A stretch of 10,050 bases of DNA, from positions 1,663 through 11,712 of the forward strand of contig JAQUXV010000051.1 in the NCBI GenBank assembly GCA_028692205.1. The letters are read 5' to 3'. The translations under genes were made by a program, and so were the position numbers. Below, one piece after another: positions 1-5,493 of this stretch. The stretch is from Eubacteriales bacterium. GTDB lineage: Bacteria > Bacillota_A > Clostridia > Christensenellales > Aristaeellaceae. The notes under the pieces are model-generated. The model was given only the letters and a program-made list of their open reading frames with translations, did not search any database and was not told where the DNA came from. Position 1 is the first letter of the stretch, and each line of letters opens with the position of its first letter.

Positions 1-41
1 CAGGTTTTCCAGCCTGAATCGTCTGCGTTTTGCCGTGGCAT
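1..41 (-). CDS. possible 5' end of the next operon gene (partial, runs off the window)
   Basis: After the TAG stop of the glycosidase, the minus strand has an ATG at 39-41 followed by an open frame of 13 codons to the window edge (MPRQNADDSGWKT). The only ribosome-binding-site-like sequence is a weak AGGGA that overlaps the stop codon, about 12 nt upstream. The spacing would suit another gene of the same operon, but 13 codons without recognisable homology could easily be chance. Product unknown. Confidence 0.15.
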   Translation of the reverse strand, partial: MPRQNADDSGWKT

Positions 42-56
42 CCGCAAATCGGTTCC

Positions 57-1961
57 CTAGATGCCCGGTTTGATTTTCATAATTTCCGAGCCTTCTTCCG
101 GCAGGTTGTCGAATTTGATGCCGTTCTCCATAAAGTCCCTGCCGGTGCGCGTAATGCGGTGTTCGCAGTCGTCAAAGGTAATGTCGTACTGCACATCCTC
201 CCGCAGGCCCTTCAGATAAATCGTCCGTTCCGGCTCGCCGCCCTTGAGGCGGAAAACAAATGCGTACGCCGTGTTGTCCGCCGCAAGATACTGGTACGCC
301 TGCCAGCGGTCGCCTTTGCCGCCCCGCAGCGCCTGCCCGGTCAGCCGGTACAGATCGCCCTGCAGAATATACTTTTTGGAGATGTATTTGAAGAACTCCA
401 CATAGTGCTTCAGGCGCTCAATCCTTTCGGGTTTCCAGTTACCGAAGCGGTAGGAGAACCCACAGGTGGAAAGCAGGCTCGCCCGGATGTAAAAATCCAG
501 CTTCGCGGGCGAAATATCCTCGGTGATCGGGTTAAAGATACCGTTGTGGTCGCTGATGCATTCCGATTGCGTAAACTGGTAGCACAGCGCCGCCGGGATG
601 AAGGACGTAGCCCCCCAGAAGCACTGGAAATGGTTATCCACATAATCGTGGTCGGACATATAGGCGAAATGGGCGTGAGCCAGCATGCCCAGGTCGTTGC
701 GCATGCCGCCGCTGCCGCAGTTTTCCAGCACCACGCCGGGGTATTTGGCCCGAACCTGATCGAGGAACGAATAATATCCCTTTACGTGCGCATACAATCC
801 GTCGCCTTCTCCATGCGAATGGGAGGGATCGTTGCAGCCCAACTTAGGCGATACGTTAAAATCGAACTTGATCCATTTCGCCTTGTACTCCGTCACCAGG
901 CGATCGACCACTTTCAGCGCCCACTTTCGCGTCTCCGGGTTCGCCATGCAGAGATAGCCCAGCGATTTTCCGTCCCTGCGCGCCACAAACTCGGGGTGCG
1001 TCCGGTTCAGTTCCGCAATCGCTCCGATTCCCTCAATTTCGCACCATATCCCAAACGGGATGCCCGCATCGGTTACGGCTTGCCCCAGCCGCGCCATACC
1101 GGAGGGAAAATCGACTTTGTTTTCCACGCTCCAGTCGCCGCGCTTACCAAACCAGTTGATTTCCCTGTCCGGCATGCCAAACCAGCCCGCGTCCAGCACA
1201 AAATTCGTAATGCCGAGCTTCGCCGCTTCGGCCGCATTGTCTACACAGACTTTCTCATTGATAAACCGGTCTTCATAGCACCACCAGGTGTTGTAGGTTA
1301 CGGGCAGCGTATCCATCTTCGCCGCGTCCACTACGCTGCCGTAACGGATGAAGTACTTCCGGGTGAAAAGGCTTGCTTCTTCCATGCTTTGGCTGGAGAA
1401 GGACAGGTAAACCGGCGCGCCCAGAAACACCGCTTTCGAATCCACATCGCTGAAGAAGCCCTCTTCATTGATTCCGATAGCCGCCTCCAGAGCGCCGCTT
1501 CGGTTGCATAGCTCATAATTCCAGTTACCGGACCACGCCAGCGCCATAGTGTAGCAGCCTTCGCCGCTCTCTATGCCGATCCAAGGCGAGTATTCCTGCG
1601 AGGATCGGCCTTCCAGCGTGCCAATGCCAAACCGCTCCGGAATGGGGATGTCGTGCGGTTCAAACTCCTTGCCCCAGCTTGCGCTGAAGTAGTGCAGCTT
1701 GCCCTTCAACTGCGCCGTGCAAAAACCGACGCTCGCCTTGCCGACCCGAACCGTTTTGGGGGTTCCGTTTCGAACCTCAAGCCAACATTTGGCGGTTTGC
1801 AGCGCTTCCGAGCGCTGCTCGCAAATCACGACGGCAATCCCCTCCGCCGCCTCGGCCGCATATTCCGAATATACCAGCTCGCCACGTTTTTCCTGAAGGG
1901 CGCGCTTTGCGGTTCCCCGGCTGGTTTTTCCATTCAGGTTTACGATATAGTACAATTCCAT
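57..1961 (-). CDS. GH36-type alpha-galactosidase-like glycoside hydrolase, cytoplasmic
   Basis: 634 residues, no signal peptide or membrane segment, so it acts in the cytosol on sugar brought in by the adjacent transporter. The order is clan GH-D/GH36-like: an N-terminal beta domain (about 1-215), a TIM-barrel core (about 220-520) with LDAGWFG (256-262) and GDW (275-277), then a C-terminal beta domain. The expected nucleophile is Asp367 in KFDFN (365-369). The ENCGSGGMRND segment (413-423) matches the GH36 glycine-rich substrate loop, and Asp437 in SDHD is the expected acid/base. The family retains anomeric configuration and usually removes terminal alpha-galactose. The enzyme is somewhat shorter than typical bacterial GH36 (about 700-740). 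Several active-site neighbours differ from classical AgaA/RafA enzymes (KFD for KWD; no Arg after the SDxTD-type motif), so substrate is uncertain. The ATG lies 10 nt after the permease stop and its SD (AAAGGA) is inside the permease 3' end, which suggests coupled translation. Confidence 0.85.
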   Translation of the reverse strand: MELYYIVNLNGKTSRGTAKRALQEKRGELVYSEYAAEAAEGIAVVICEQRSEALQTAKCWLEVRNGTPKTVRVGKASVGFCTAQLKGKLHYFSASWGKEFEPHDIPIPERFGIGTLEGRSSQEYSPWIGIESGEGCYTMALAWSGNWNYELCNRSGALEAAIGINEEGFFSDVDSKAVFLGAPVYLSFSSQSMEEASLFTRKYFIRYGSVVDAAKMDTLPVTYNTWWCYEDRFINEKVCVDNAAEAAKLGITNFVLDAGWFGMPDREINWFGKRGDWSVENKVDFPSGMARLGQAVTDAGIPFGIWCEIEGIGAIAELNRTHPEFVARRDGKSLGYLCMANPETRKWALKVVDRLVTEYKAKWIKFDFNVSPKLGCNDPSHSHGEGDGLYAHVKGYYSFLDQVRAKYPGVVLENCGSGGMRNDLGMLAHAHFAYMSDHDYVDNHFQCFWGATSFIPAALCYQFTQSECISDHNGIFNPITEDISPAKLDFYIRASLLSTCGFSYRFGNWKPERIERLKHYVEFFKYISKKYILQGDLYRLTGQALRGGKGDRWQAYQYLAADNTAYAFVFRLKGGEPERTIYLKGLREDVQYDITFDDCEHRITRTGRDFMENGIKFDNLPEEGSEIMKIKPGI

Positions 1962-1971
1962 ACGCCGTCTC

Positions 1972-2796
1972 TCATCCTTTCACCGCGCCGGCGGTCATGC
2001 CGGCCACCAGATATTTTTGGCCGAATACATAAATTAATACAATCGGCAGGATGTTGATCATCATTGCCGCGCAAACCAAATTCCACGAGCTGACGAATTT
2101 GCTGAAGTAGTTGTACATCATCATCACCATGCCCCACTTCCTGGAGGAATTGAGGAAATAAAGCGGGATAATGAAATCGTTCCAGCAGTTCAGCAGATTC
2201 AGGATCATTGCGGTGGAGGTTACCGGCTTCAACAGCGGGAAAATGACGGAGAAGAACATCCGGGAACTGCCGCAGCCGTCGATCAGCGCGGCTTCATCCA
2301 GCGCCCTCGGCACCTGCGATATGAACCCGTAATAGATGAACACCGTAAACGGGATAAACTGAGCCGTGTACAGCAGTATCGCGCCCGTGTAGGTATTGAT
2401 GATCCCGAATACCTGCAGCACGCGCACCGTCATAATGTAGTTCACAGGCGCCACAAGCCCAACCAGAAAAACGATGTAAATAAAGTGGTTGAATCTGGAG
2501 CGGTTTCTGGAAAGCGTAAACGCGGCCAGCGAGGACAAAAACACCGAAAGCGTCGCGGAGAATACGCTCAGGAAAACGCTGTTGAAAAACGAGCGGAACA
2601 GTTTGCCGTCCGACAGAACCTGCGCATAATTTTCAAAATGGACGGAGGTCGGAAGAGCAAGGCTCATTACTGCGGATTCGTTAACGCTTTTCAGCGAGTT
2701 GAAAACAATCATCGCCAGCGGAACCACAATCAACAGCACCAAAACCCACATCAGGACAGAGATACTCCATTTCGCAGCTAATTTGCGCCTTTTCAT
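1972..2796 (-). CDS. carbohydrate ABC transporter permease, MalG type (CUT1)
   Basis: 274-residue inner permease subunit of a CUT1 sugar importer. About six hydrophobic segments are visible (near 12-33, 70-95, 103-124, 137-159, 185-212 and 240-261). The cytoplasmic EAA loop that docks onto the ATPase begins at Glu168 (EAALIDGCG) and ends at the conserved Pro191. WNDF (205-208) and the C-terminal QKYLVAGMTAGAVKG (260-274) are typical of MalG/AraQ-type subunits, and length is normal. The start overlaps the stop of the MalF-type gene as ATGA (2793-2796), with a strong AAGGGGGTG ribosome binding site 7 nt upstream, so the two permeases are co-translated. It would form a heterodimer with the upstream permease. 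Confidence 0.95.
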   Translation of the reverse strand: MKRRKLAAKWSISVLMWVLVLLIVVPLAMIVFNSLKSVNESAVMSLALPTSVHFENYAQVLSDGKLFRSFFNSVFLSVFSATLSVFLSSLAAFTLSRNRSRFNHFIYIVFLVGLVAPVNYIMTVRVLQVFGIINTYTGAILLYTAQFIPFTVFIYYGFISQVPRALDEAALIDGCGSSRMFFSVIFPLLKPVTSTAMILNLLNCWNDFIIPLYFLNSSRKWGMVMMMYNYFSKFVSSWNLVCAAMMINILPIVLIYVFGQKYLVAGMTAGAVKG

Positions 2797-3668
2797 TCAA
2801 CCTCACCCCCTTCTTTCGCAAAATGCTTGATCACGCTGACGGAGATAATAATCAGAATGAAGAACATCAGCGTGCTGTAAGCCGTGCCGTAGCCGTAATT
2901 GCCGATGGAGAACTCATTCAGCACAACGATTTCGACGACGGATGAAAGCCTGCCGGGGCCGCCGTTGGTCAGCGTGTATATTACATCGAATACTTTCAAT
3001 CCGGAAATAATATTCAAAAGCATATTGATGACGATGGACGGCATGATGAACGGTATCGTGATTTTCGTAAACTTTTTCCACGCGCTGCCCCCATCGATAT
3101 CACAGGCTTCATACAGGTCCGAGGGGACGGACTGCAACCCGGCCAGAAAAATAACCATGTTGAAGCCGGAAGCTTTCCACACTTCCACCGCCACGCACGA
3201 CCACATTACCAGCTGCGGCTCGATAATCCACCCGTGCGTCAGCGCATCCGCGCCGATCAGCCTTAAAAATTGGTTGATCACGCCGGTATCCGGGTTGTAG
3301 ATCTGTTGGAATACCAGCCCCACCACAACATTGGAAAGGATAATCGGCAGAAAAAACAGCGTTCGCAGGGCATCCCGCCCAAATACGGCGCGGTTCAGCG
3401 CCAGCGCCAGCAATAGCCCGATGCCTCCTTTGAGAATGGAGGTCATGAAGGCGAAAAAGATCGTATTCAGAATCGGCCGGATGTTGGACATGCTTTTAAA
3501 AATCTTTTGGTAGTTATCGATGCCTATCCATTTAATGTTGTCACTGATGGCGTTCCAATTGGTAAAAGAGAAAAATATGCCCATAATGCTGGGCAGCAGA
3601 AACAGAATAAAAAAGATAGCAAAGGCGGGGGCCCAAAACCATTTGCTATAAACTTTGTTGTAATTCAT
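2793..3668 (-). CDS. sugar ABC transporter permease, MalF/UgpA type (CUT1)
   Basis: 291-residue membrane subunit partnering the MalG-type permease. It has a hydrophobic N-terminal segment (about 12-34), then segments near 66-91, 102-123, 152-178, 205-228 and 262-281. The EAA loop starts at Glu187 (EACDIDGGS) and runs to Pro210. The motif YTLTNGGPG (231-239) is a hallmark of CUT1 MalF-type subunits. It is short, lacking the large periplasmic loop of enteric MalF, as is normal in Firmicutes. The ATG at 3666-3668 has an AAGGAGAAGG ribosome binding site 6 nt upstream. It is separated from the binding-protein gene by an unusually long 332-nt gap filled with hairpins. I see no clear promoter there, so it is probably transcribed by read-through. 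Confidence 0.95.
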   Translation of the reverse strand: MNYNKVYSKWFWAPAFAIFFILFLLPSIMGIFFSFTNWNAISDNIKWIGIDNYQKIFKSMSNIRPILNTIFFAFMTSILKGGIGLLLALALNRAVFGRDALRTLFFLPIILSNVVVGLVFQQIYNPDTGVINQFLRLIGADALTHGWIIEPQLVMWSCVAVEVWKASGFNMVIFLAGLQSVPSDLYEACDIDGGSAWKKFTKITIPFIMPSIVINMLLNIISGLKVFDVIYTLTNGGPGRLSSVVEIVVLNEFSIGNYGYGTAYSTLMFFILIIISVSVIKHFAKEGGEVE

Positions 3669-3776
3669 ACGGCACCTTCTCCTTCAATCAATCGACGCCT
3701 CGCGGCAGCGCCTGGACGAGCCTCGTCGGCAAGGGTTCCACTGCACGGAAATATCCCCCTTCACACCGACTGGTAC

Positions 3777-3796
3777 CGCCCGGCGCCGACCGGGCG
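3777..3796. repeat. GC-rich 7-bp hairpin
   Basis: CGCCCGG (3777-3783) and CCGGGCG (3790-3796) are perfect reverse complements around a 6-nt loop. It lies in the leader of the permease/hydrolase part of the operon. No T-run follows, so it is not a terminator by itself. Confidence 0.6.
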
Positions 3797-3829
3797 CGCA
3801 TAACGCAGGTTGATATGCCGCCGTTATCC

Positions 3830-3888
3830 CCCGTTAAAACAGGGAGGACTTCCCGGGCAAACGGCATGGCGATCCTGTTTTCAACGGG
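3830..3888. repeat. imperfect long inverted repeat (14/15-nt arms) in the operon spacer
   Basis: Arm CCCGTTAAAACAGG (3830-3843) pairs with CCTGTTTTCAACGGG (3874-3888), with a single extra C at 3882 as the only irregularity. The 30-nt interior contains a smaller GGGA/TCCC pair. In RNA from either strand this gives a long stem with a one-base bulge. There is no adjacent T-run. It may be part of an mRNA-stabilising structure, or a protein-binding site. Confidence 0.65.
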
Positions 3889-3919
3889 TTTAATCGTAAA
3901 ATCGGCCGAAAAACGGTAC

Positions 3920-3951
3920 AAAAAAAGCGGCTCATGCATTCAGGCCCGCTT
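3920..3951 (-). terminator. intrinsic terminator (probably partial) after the binding-protein gene
   Basis: On the minus strand AAGCGG (3951-3946) pairs with CCGCTT (3930-3925) across a 15-nt loop, and seven consecutive T residues (3926-3920) overlap and follow the stem. The stem is short, so termination is likely incomplete. It would leave the binding-protein transcript in excess over permease and hydrolase transcripts, a pattern known for other sugar ABC operons. Confidence 0.55.
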
Positions 3952-3954
3952 CGG

Positions 3955-3986
3955 CATCCTGCCGGATCAAACGATCCGGCAGGATG
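3955..3986 (-). repeat. perfect 14-bp hairpin just after the binding-protein stop codon
   Basis: CATCCTGCCGGATC (3955-3968) and GATCCGGCAGGATG (3973-3986) pair perfectly around the loop AAAC. On the minus strand it begins 15 nt after the TAA of the binding-protein gene. No T-run follows directly, so by itself it is more likely a 3'-end-protecting hairpin than a terminator. It sits immediately before the T7 hairpin. Confidence 0.8.
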
Positions 3987-4000
3987 GCAAGGTTGAAATT

Positions 4001-5308
4001 TTATTGCGCCGTCGCGTCAAACATCTGCTGGCGGTAATCGTCGATATCCTGCAGCACTTCGACAGGCGTTTCCGAGCCCAGCAGCATTTCCTGAATGCTC
4101 GCGCCCGCAATCTGATCGCTCCAGTAGAGGAGGGAGGAGCTCAAATCCTGTCCGGCGCCACCGGCAGCGTTGGAAACGAAGGTTTCTCCGCCTTTGGTGG
4201 GGCGAGCCGCAACCTCGGAGAACGAGGGGTTCGGCTGCAGGGCGGGGTTGTTGTCGTAGTATGCCTGCAGGTTTTCGGTTTCCGCAAGGAAGTCGAAGAA
4301 CTGCTCAACTTCCGGCAGGTTTTCGGAATCCTTGTTGGCGACTCTCATGATCGCGCTTGCGCTCGGCGAGTACATATTGTTTCCCGCAAACGGAACCGGA
4401 TACATCTCCCAGTTTTCCGCGCCGCATTCCGGATAGTTCTCCACCAGTTCGCTTTGCCACGATTCGTAGGTGAAGAAACCGGCATACTTGCCGCTGGCCA
4501 TGGCCTCGTAAGCGGAATCCCACGAGTTGGACATGCTGTTTTCGCCAAAGTAACCGGCGTCATACGCTTTTTTCAGATCGGCCAGATAAGCTTCCAGCTC
4601 CGGAATATCGGCCAGCTTCACCTGATTGCTGTTCAAATCCGCATACAGGTTCCCATTGTAATTCTTGCAGGCAAGCGGGCCGCACTGGCTCAGCATGGCC
4701 GCCCAATGCCAAAGCTCTTTGCCCGTCTCATAAAAGGGCGTGATACCGTTGGCCAGAAGCGTCTGGCAAACCTGATCGAACTCCTCATAATTCGTCGGGA
4801 CGGAAAGGTTGTACTGCGCGTAGATCTCGGGGTTGTACAGGAAGGCGTAACCATCCACGCTCCAGGTCATAAAGCCCATGGTTTTCCCGTCGATCTGGGT
4901 GATCTCTTTGGCGTAGTCCGCATAGCGGTTCACCCATTCCTGATCCGACAGATCCGCGAAGTATTTTTCCGGTTTGAACACTTCGGCCGAAACCCCGGAA
5001 GACGTCATAAAAATGTCCGGCACTTCACCCGTGCTGAGTTTCGTCTGGATGACGTTCGTATACTGATCGTCCGGGATAACCTGCATATCGATCTGGATTC
5101 CCGTTTCGTCCATAAATTTCTGGATCAGCTCGTCATCAATGGTGCTGTTGCGGTTGACCCATGTTCTGGACGCCGCATAGGTTAAAATAACCTTTTTCTT
5201 GCTTGCCGTGTCCGTGCTTTCGCCGGATGCAAAAGCGTTGCAGGGCAGCAGTGCCGCGGCAACCAGCAGAGCAATCAGCGCCGGGAAAAACCTGTTTCTT
5301 GCCTTCAT
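4001..5308 (-). CDS. sugar ABC transporter substrate-binding protein (extracellular family 1)
   Basis: 435 residues, normal for a CUT1 binding protein. An N-terminal signal peptide is clear: basic start (K2, R4, R6), hydrophobic core about 8-21, then PCNAFASG. The best cleavage site is signal peptidase I after Ala27 (AFA before Ser28). The only cysteine nearby, Cys23, is preceded by LLP, a poor lipobox. The mature part has the family-1 fold signature: VILTYAASRTW near the start, a FMDETGIQI strand (65-73), TKLSTGEVPDIF (89-100) and LYNPEIYAQYNL near 157-168, and a typical helical C-terminus. It binds an external oligosaccharide and delivers it to the two downstream permeases. The start ATG (5306-5308) has GGGAGGGG 8 nt upstream. 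It is the first gene of the operon and probably the most expressed, as a terminator-like hairpin follows it. Confidence 0.93.
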   Translation of the reverse strand: MKARNRFFPALIALLVAAALLPCNAFASGESTDTASKKKVILTYAASRTWVNRNSTIDDELIQKFMDETGIQIDMQVIPDDQYTNVIQTKLSTGEVPDIFMTSSGVSAEVFKPEKYFADLSDQEWVNRYADYAKEITQIDGKTMGFMTWSVDGYAFLYNPEIYAQYNLSVPTNYEEFDQVCQTLLANGITPFYETGKELWHWAAMLSQCGPLACKNYNGNLYADLNSNQVKLADIPELEAYLADLKKAYDAGYFGENSMSNSWDSAYEAMASGKYAGFFTYESWQSELVENYPECGAENWEMYPVPFAGNNMYSPSASAIMRVANKDSENLPEVEQFFDFLAETENLQAYYDNNPALQPNPSFSEVAARPTKGGETFVSNAAGGAGQDLSSSLLYWSDQIAGASIQEMLLGSETPVEVLQDIDDYRQQMFDATAQ

Positions 5309-5348
5309 TGGTAACCCCTCCCGATTTTTATTGTCCTGATTGGGACTT

Positions 5349-5383
5349 TTTATGGGTATAGTCTACCAGAATAGAAATGGAAG
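5349..5383 (-). promoter_or_regulatory. candidate promoter of the transporter/hydrolase operon
   Basis: Two overlapping weak candidates read leftward. One has -10 CATAAA (5354-5349) with -35 TTTCTA (5377-5372), spacer 17. The other has -10 TATACC (5360-5355) with -35 CTTCCA (5383-5378), spacer 17. Both -35 boxes match consensus at only three of six positions, as expected for an activator-dependent promoter. The first puts its -35 over the proximal CAGAATAGA repeat, as in class II activation by AraC-family regulators. A small GTCC/GGAC hairpin (5333-5346) lies between promoter and ribosome binding site. Confidence 0.35.
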
Positions 5384-5399
5384 GTGAATGCAGAATAGA
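5367..5399 (-). promoter_or_regulatory. direct repeat CAGAATAGA x2, 24-bp period: candidate response-regulator operator
   Basis: Identical nonamers CAGAATAGA occur at 5367-5375 and 5391-5399, 24 bp apart start to start, between the divergent binding-protein and histidine-kinase genes. On the strand of the transporter operon they read TCTATTCTG. AraC-family regulators bind directly repeated half-sites roughly two helical turns apart, so this is the natural target for the YesN-type regulator encoded alongside. Binding itself is inferred. Confidence 0.5.
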
Positions 5400-5428
5400 T
5401 TCACGTTTCTGTATACAAAACTGAACAG

Positions 5429-5457
5429 TTGCAAATCGCCTTCGATGCTGTAATAAT
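5429..5457 (+). promoter_or_regulatory. candidate promoter of the two-component system genes
   Basis: -35 TTGCAA (5429-5434), 17-bp spacer, -10 AATAAT (5452-5457), giving four and five matches to the sigma-A consensus. Transcription would start near 5464, about 30 nt before the ATG at 5494. This argues against the GTG at 5461 as the kinase start. Confidence 0.5.
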
Positions 5458-5493
5458 AAGGTGAGTTTTCAAAGAAGAAAGCGAATTAATAGC

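Larger units (their letters stand above)
3669..4000 (-). other. 332-nt structured spacer between binding protein and permease genes
   Basis: There is no convincing gene here. On the minus (transcribed) strand it holds, in order, a 14-bp hairpin (3955-3986), a hairpin with a seven-T run (3920-3951), a long imperfect inverted repeat (3830-3888), a 6-bp pair ATAACG/CGTTAT (3800-3805 with 3822-3827), a GC-rich 7-bp hairpin (3777-3796) and a small pair GACGA/TCGTC (3715-3727). The permease ribosome binding site follows. This suits an mRNA region that lowers permease expression relative to the binding protein and protects the binding-protein message from 3' decay. That role is inferred. An 83-codon frame inside it (3688-3939) is rejected. 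Confidence 0.7.

Noticed and set aside
30..1511. A 493-codon open frame on the plus strand
   Set aside because: It is exactly antisense to the GH36-type gene, has no family resemblance and is rich in Arg, Val and Pro. Third-position bias of the real gene keeps the opposite frame open.
3688..3939. An 83-codon minus-strand frame between the binding protein and the permease
   Set aside because: Its start lies within the terminator-like hairpin with no ribosome binding site, it crosses several strong inverted repeats, and its composition is not protein-like. A shorter version starting at the internal ATG with AGGA upstream is also unrecognisable.
3815..5185. A 456-codon open frame on the plus strand
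   Set aside because: It is antisense to the well-supported binding-protein gene, with no recognisable domain and an unnatural Arg/Ile/Val-rich composition.
5461..5493. GTG start for the histidine kinase, 11 codons before the ATG
   Set aside because: The best promoter predicts transcription starting near 5464, and the family N-terminus begins at the ATG at 5494.
5309..5493. Catabolite-repression (cre) box in the divergent region
   Set aside because: I looked for the CcpA-type palindrome around the sugar operon promoter and found no acceptable match.
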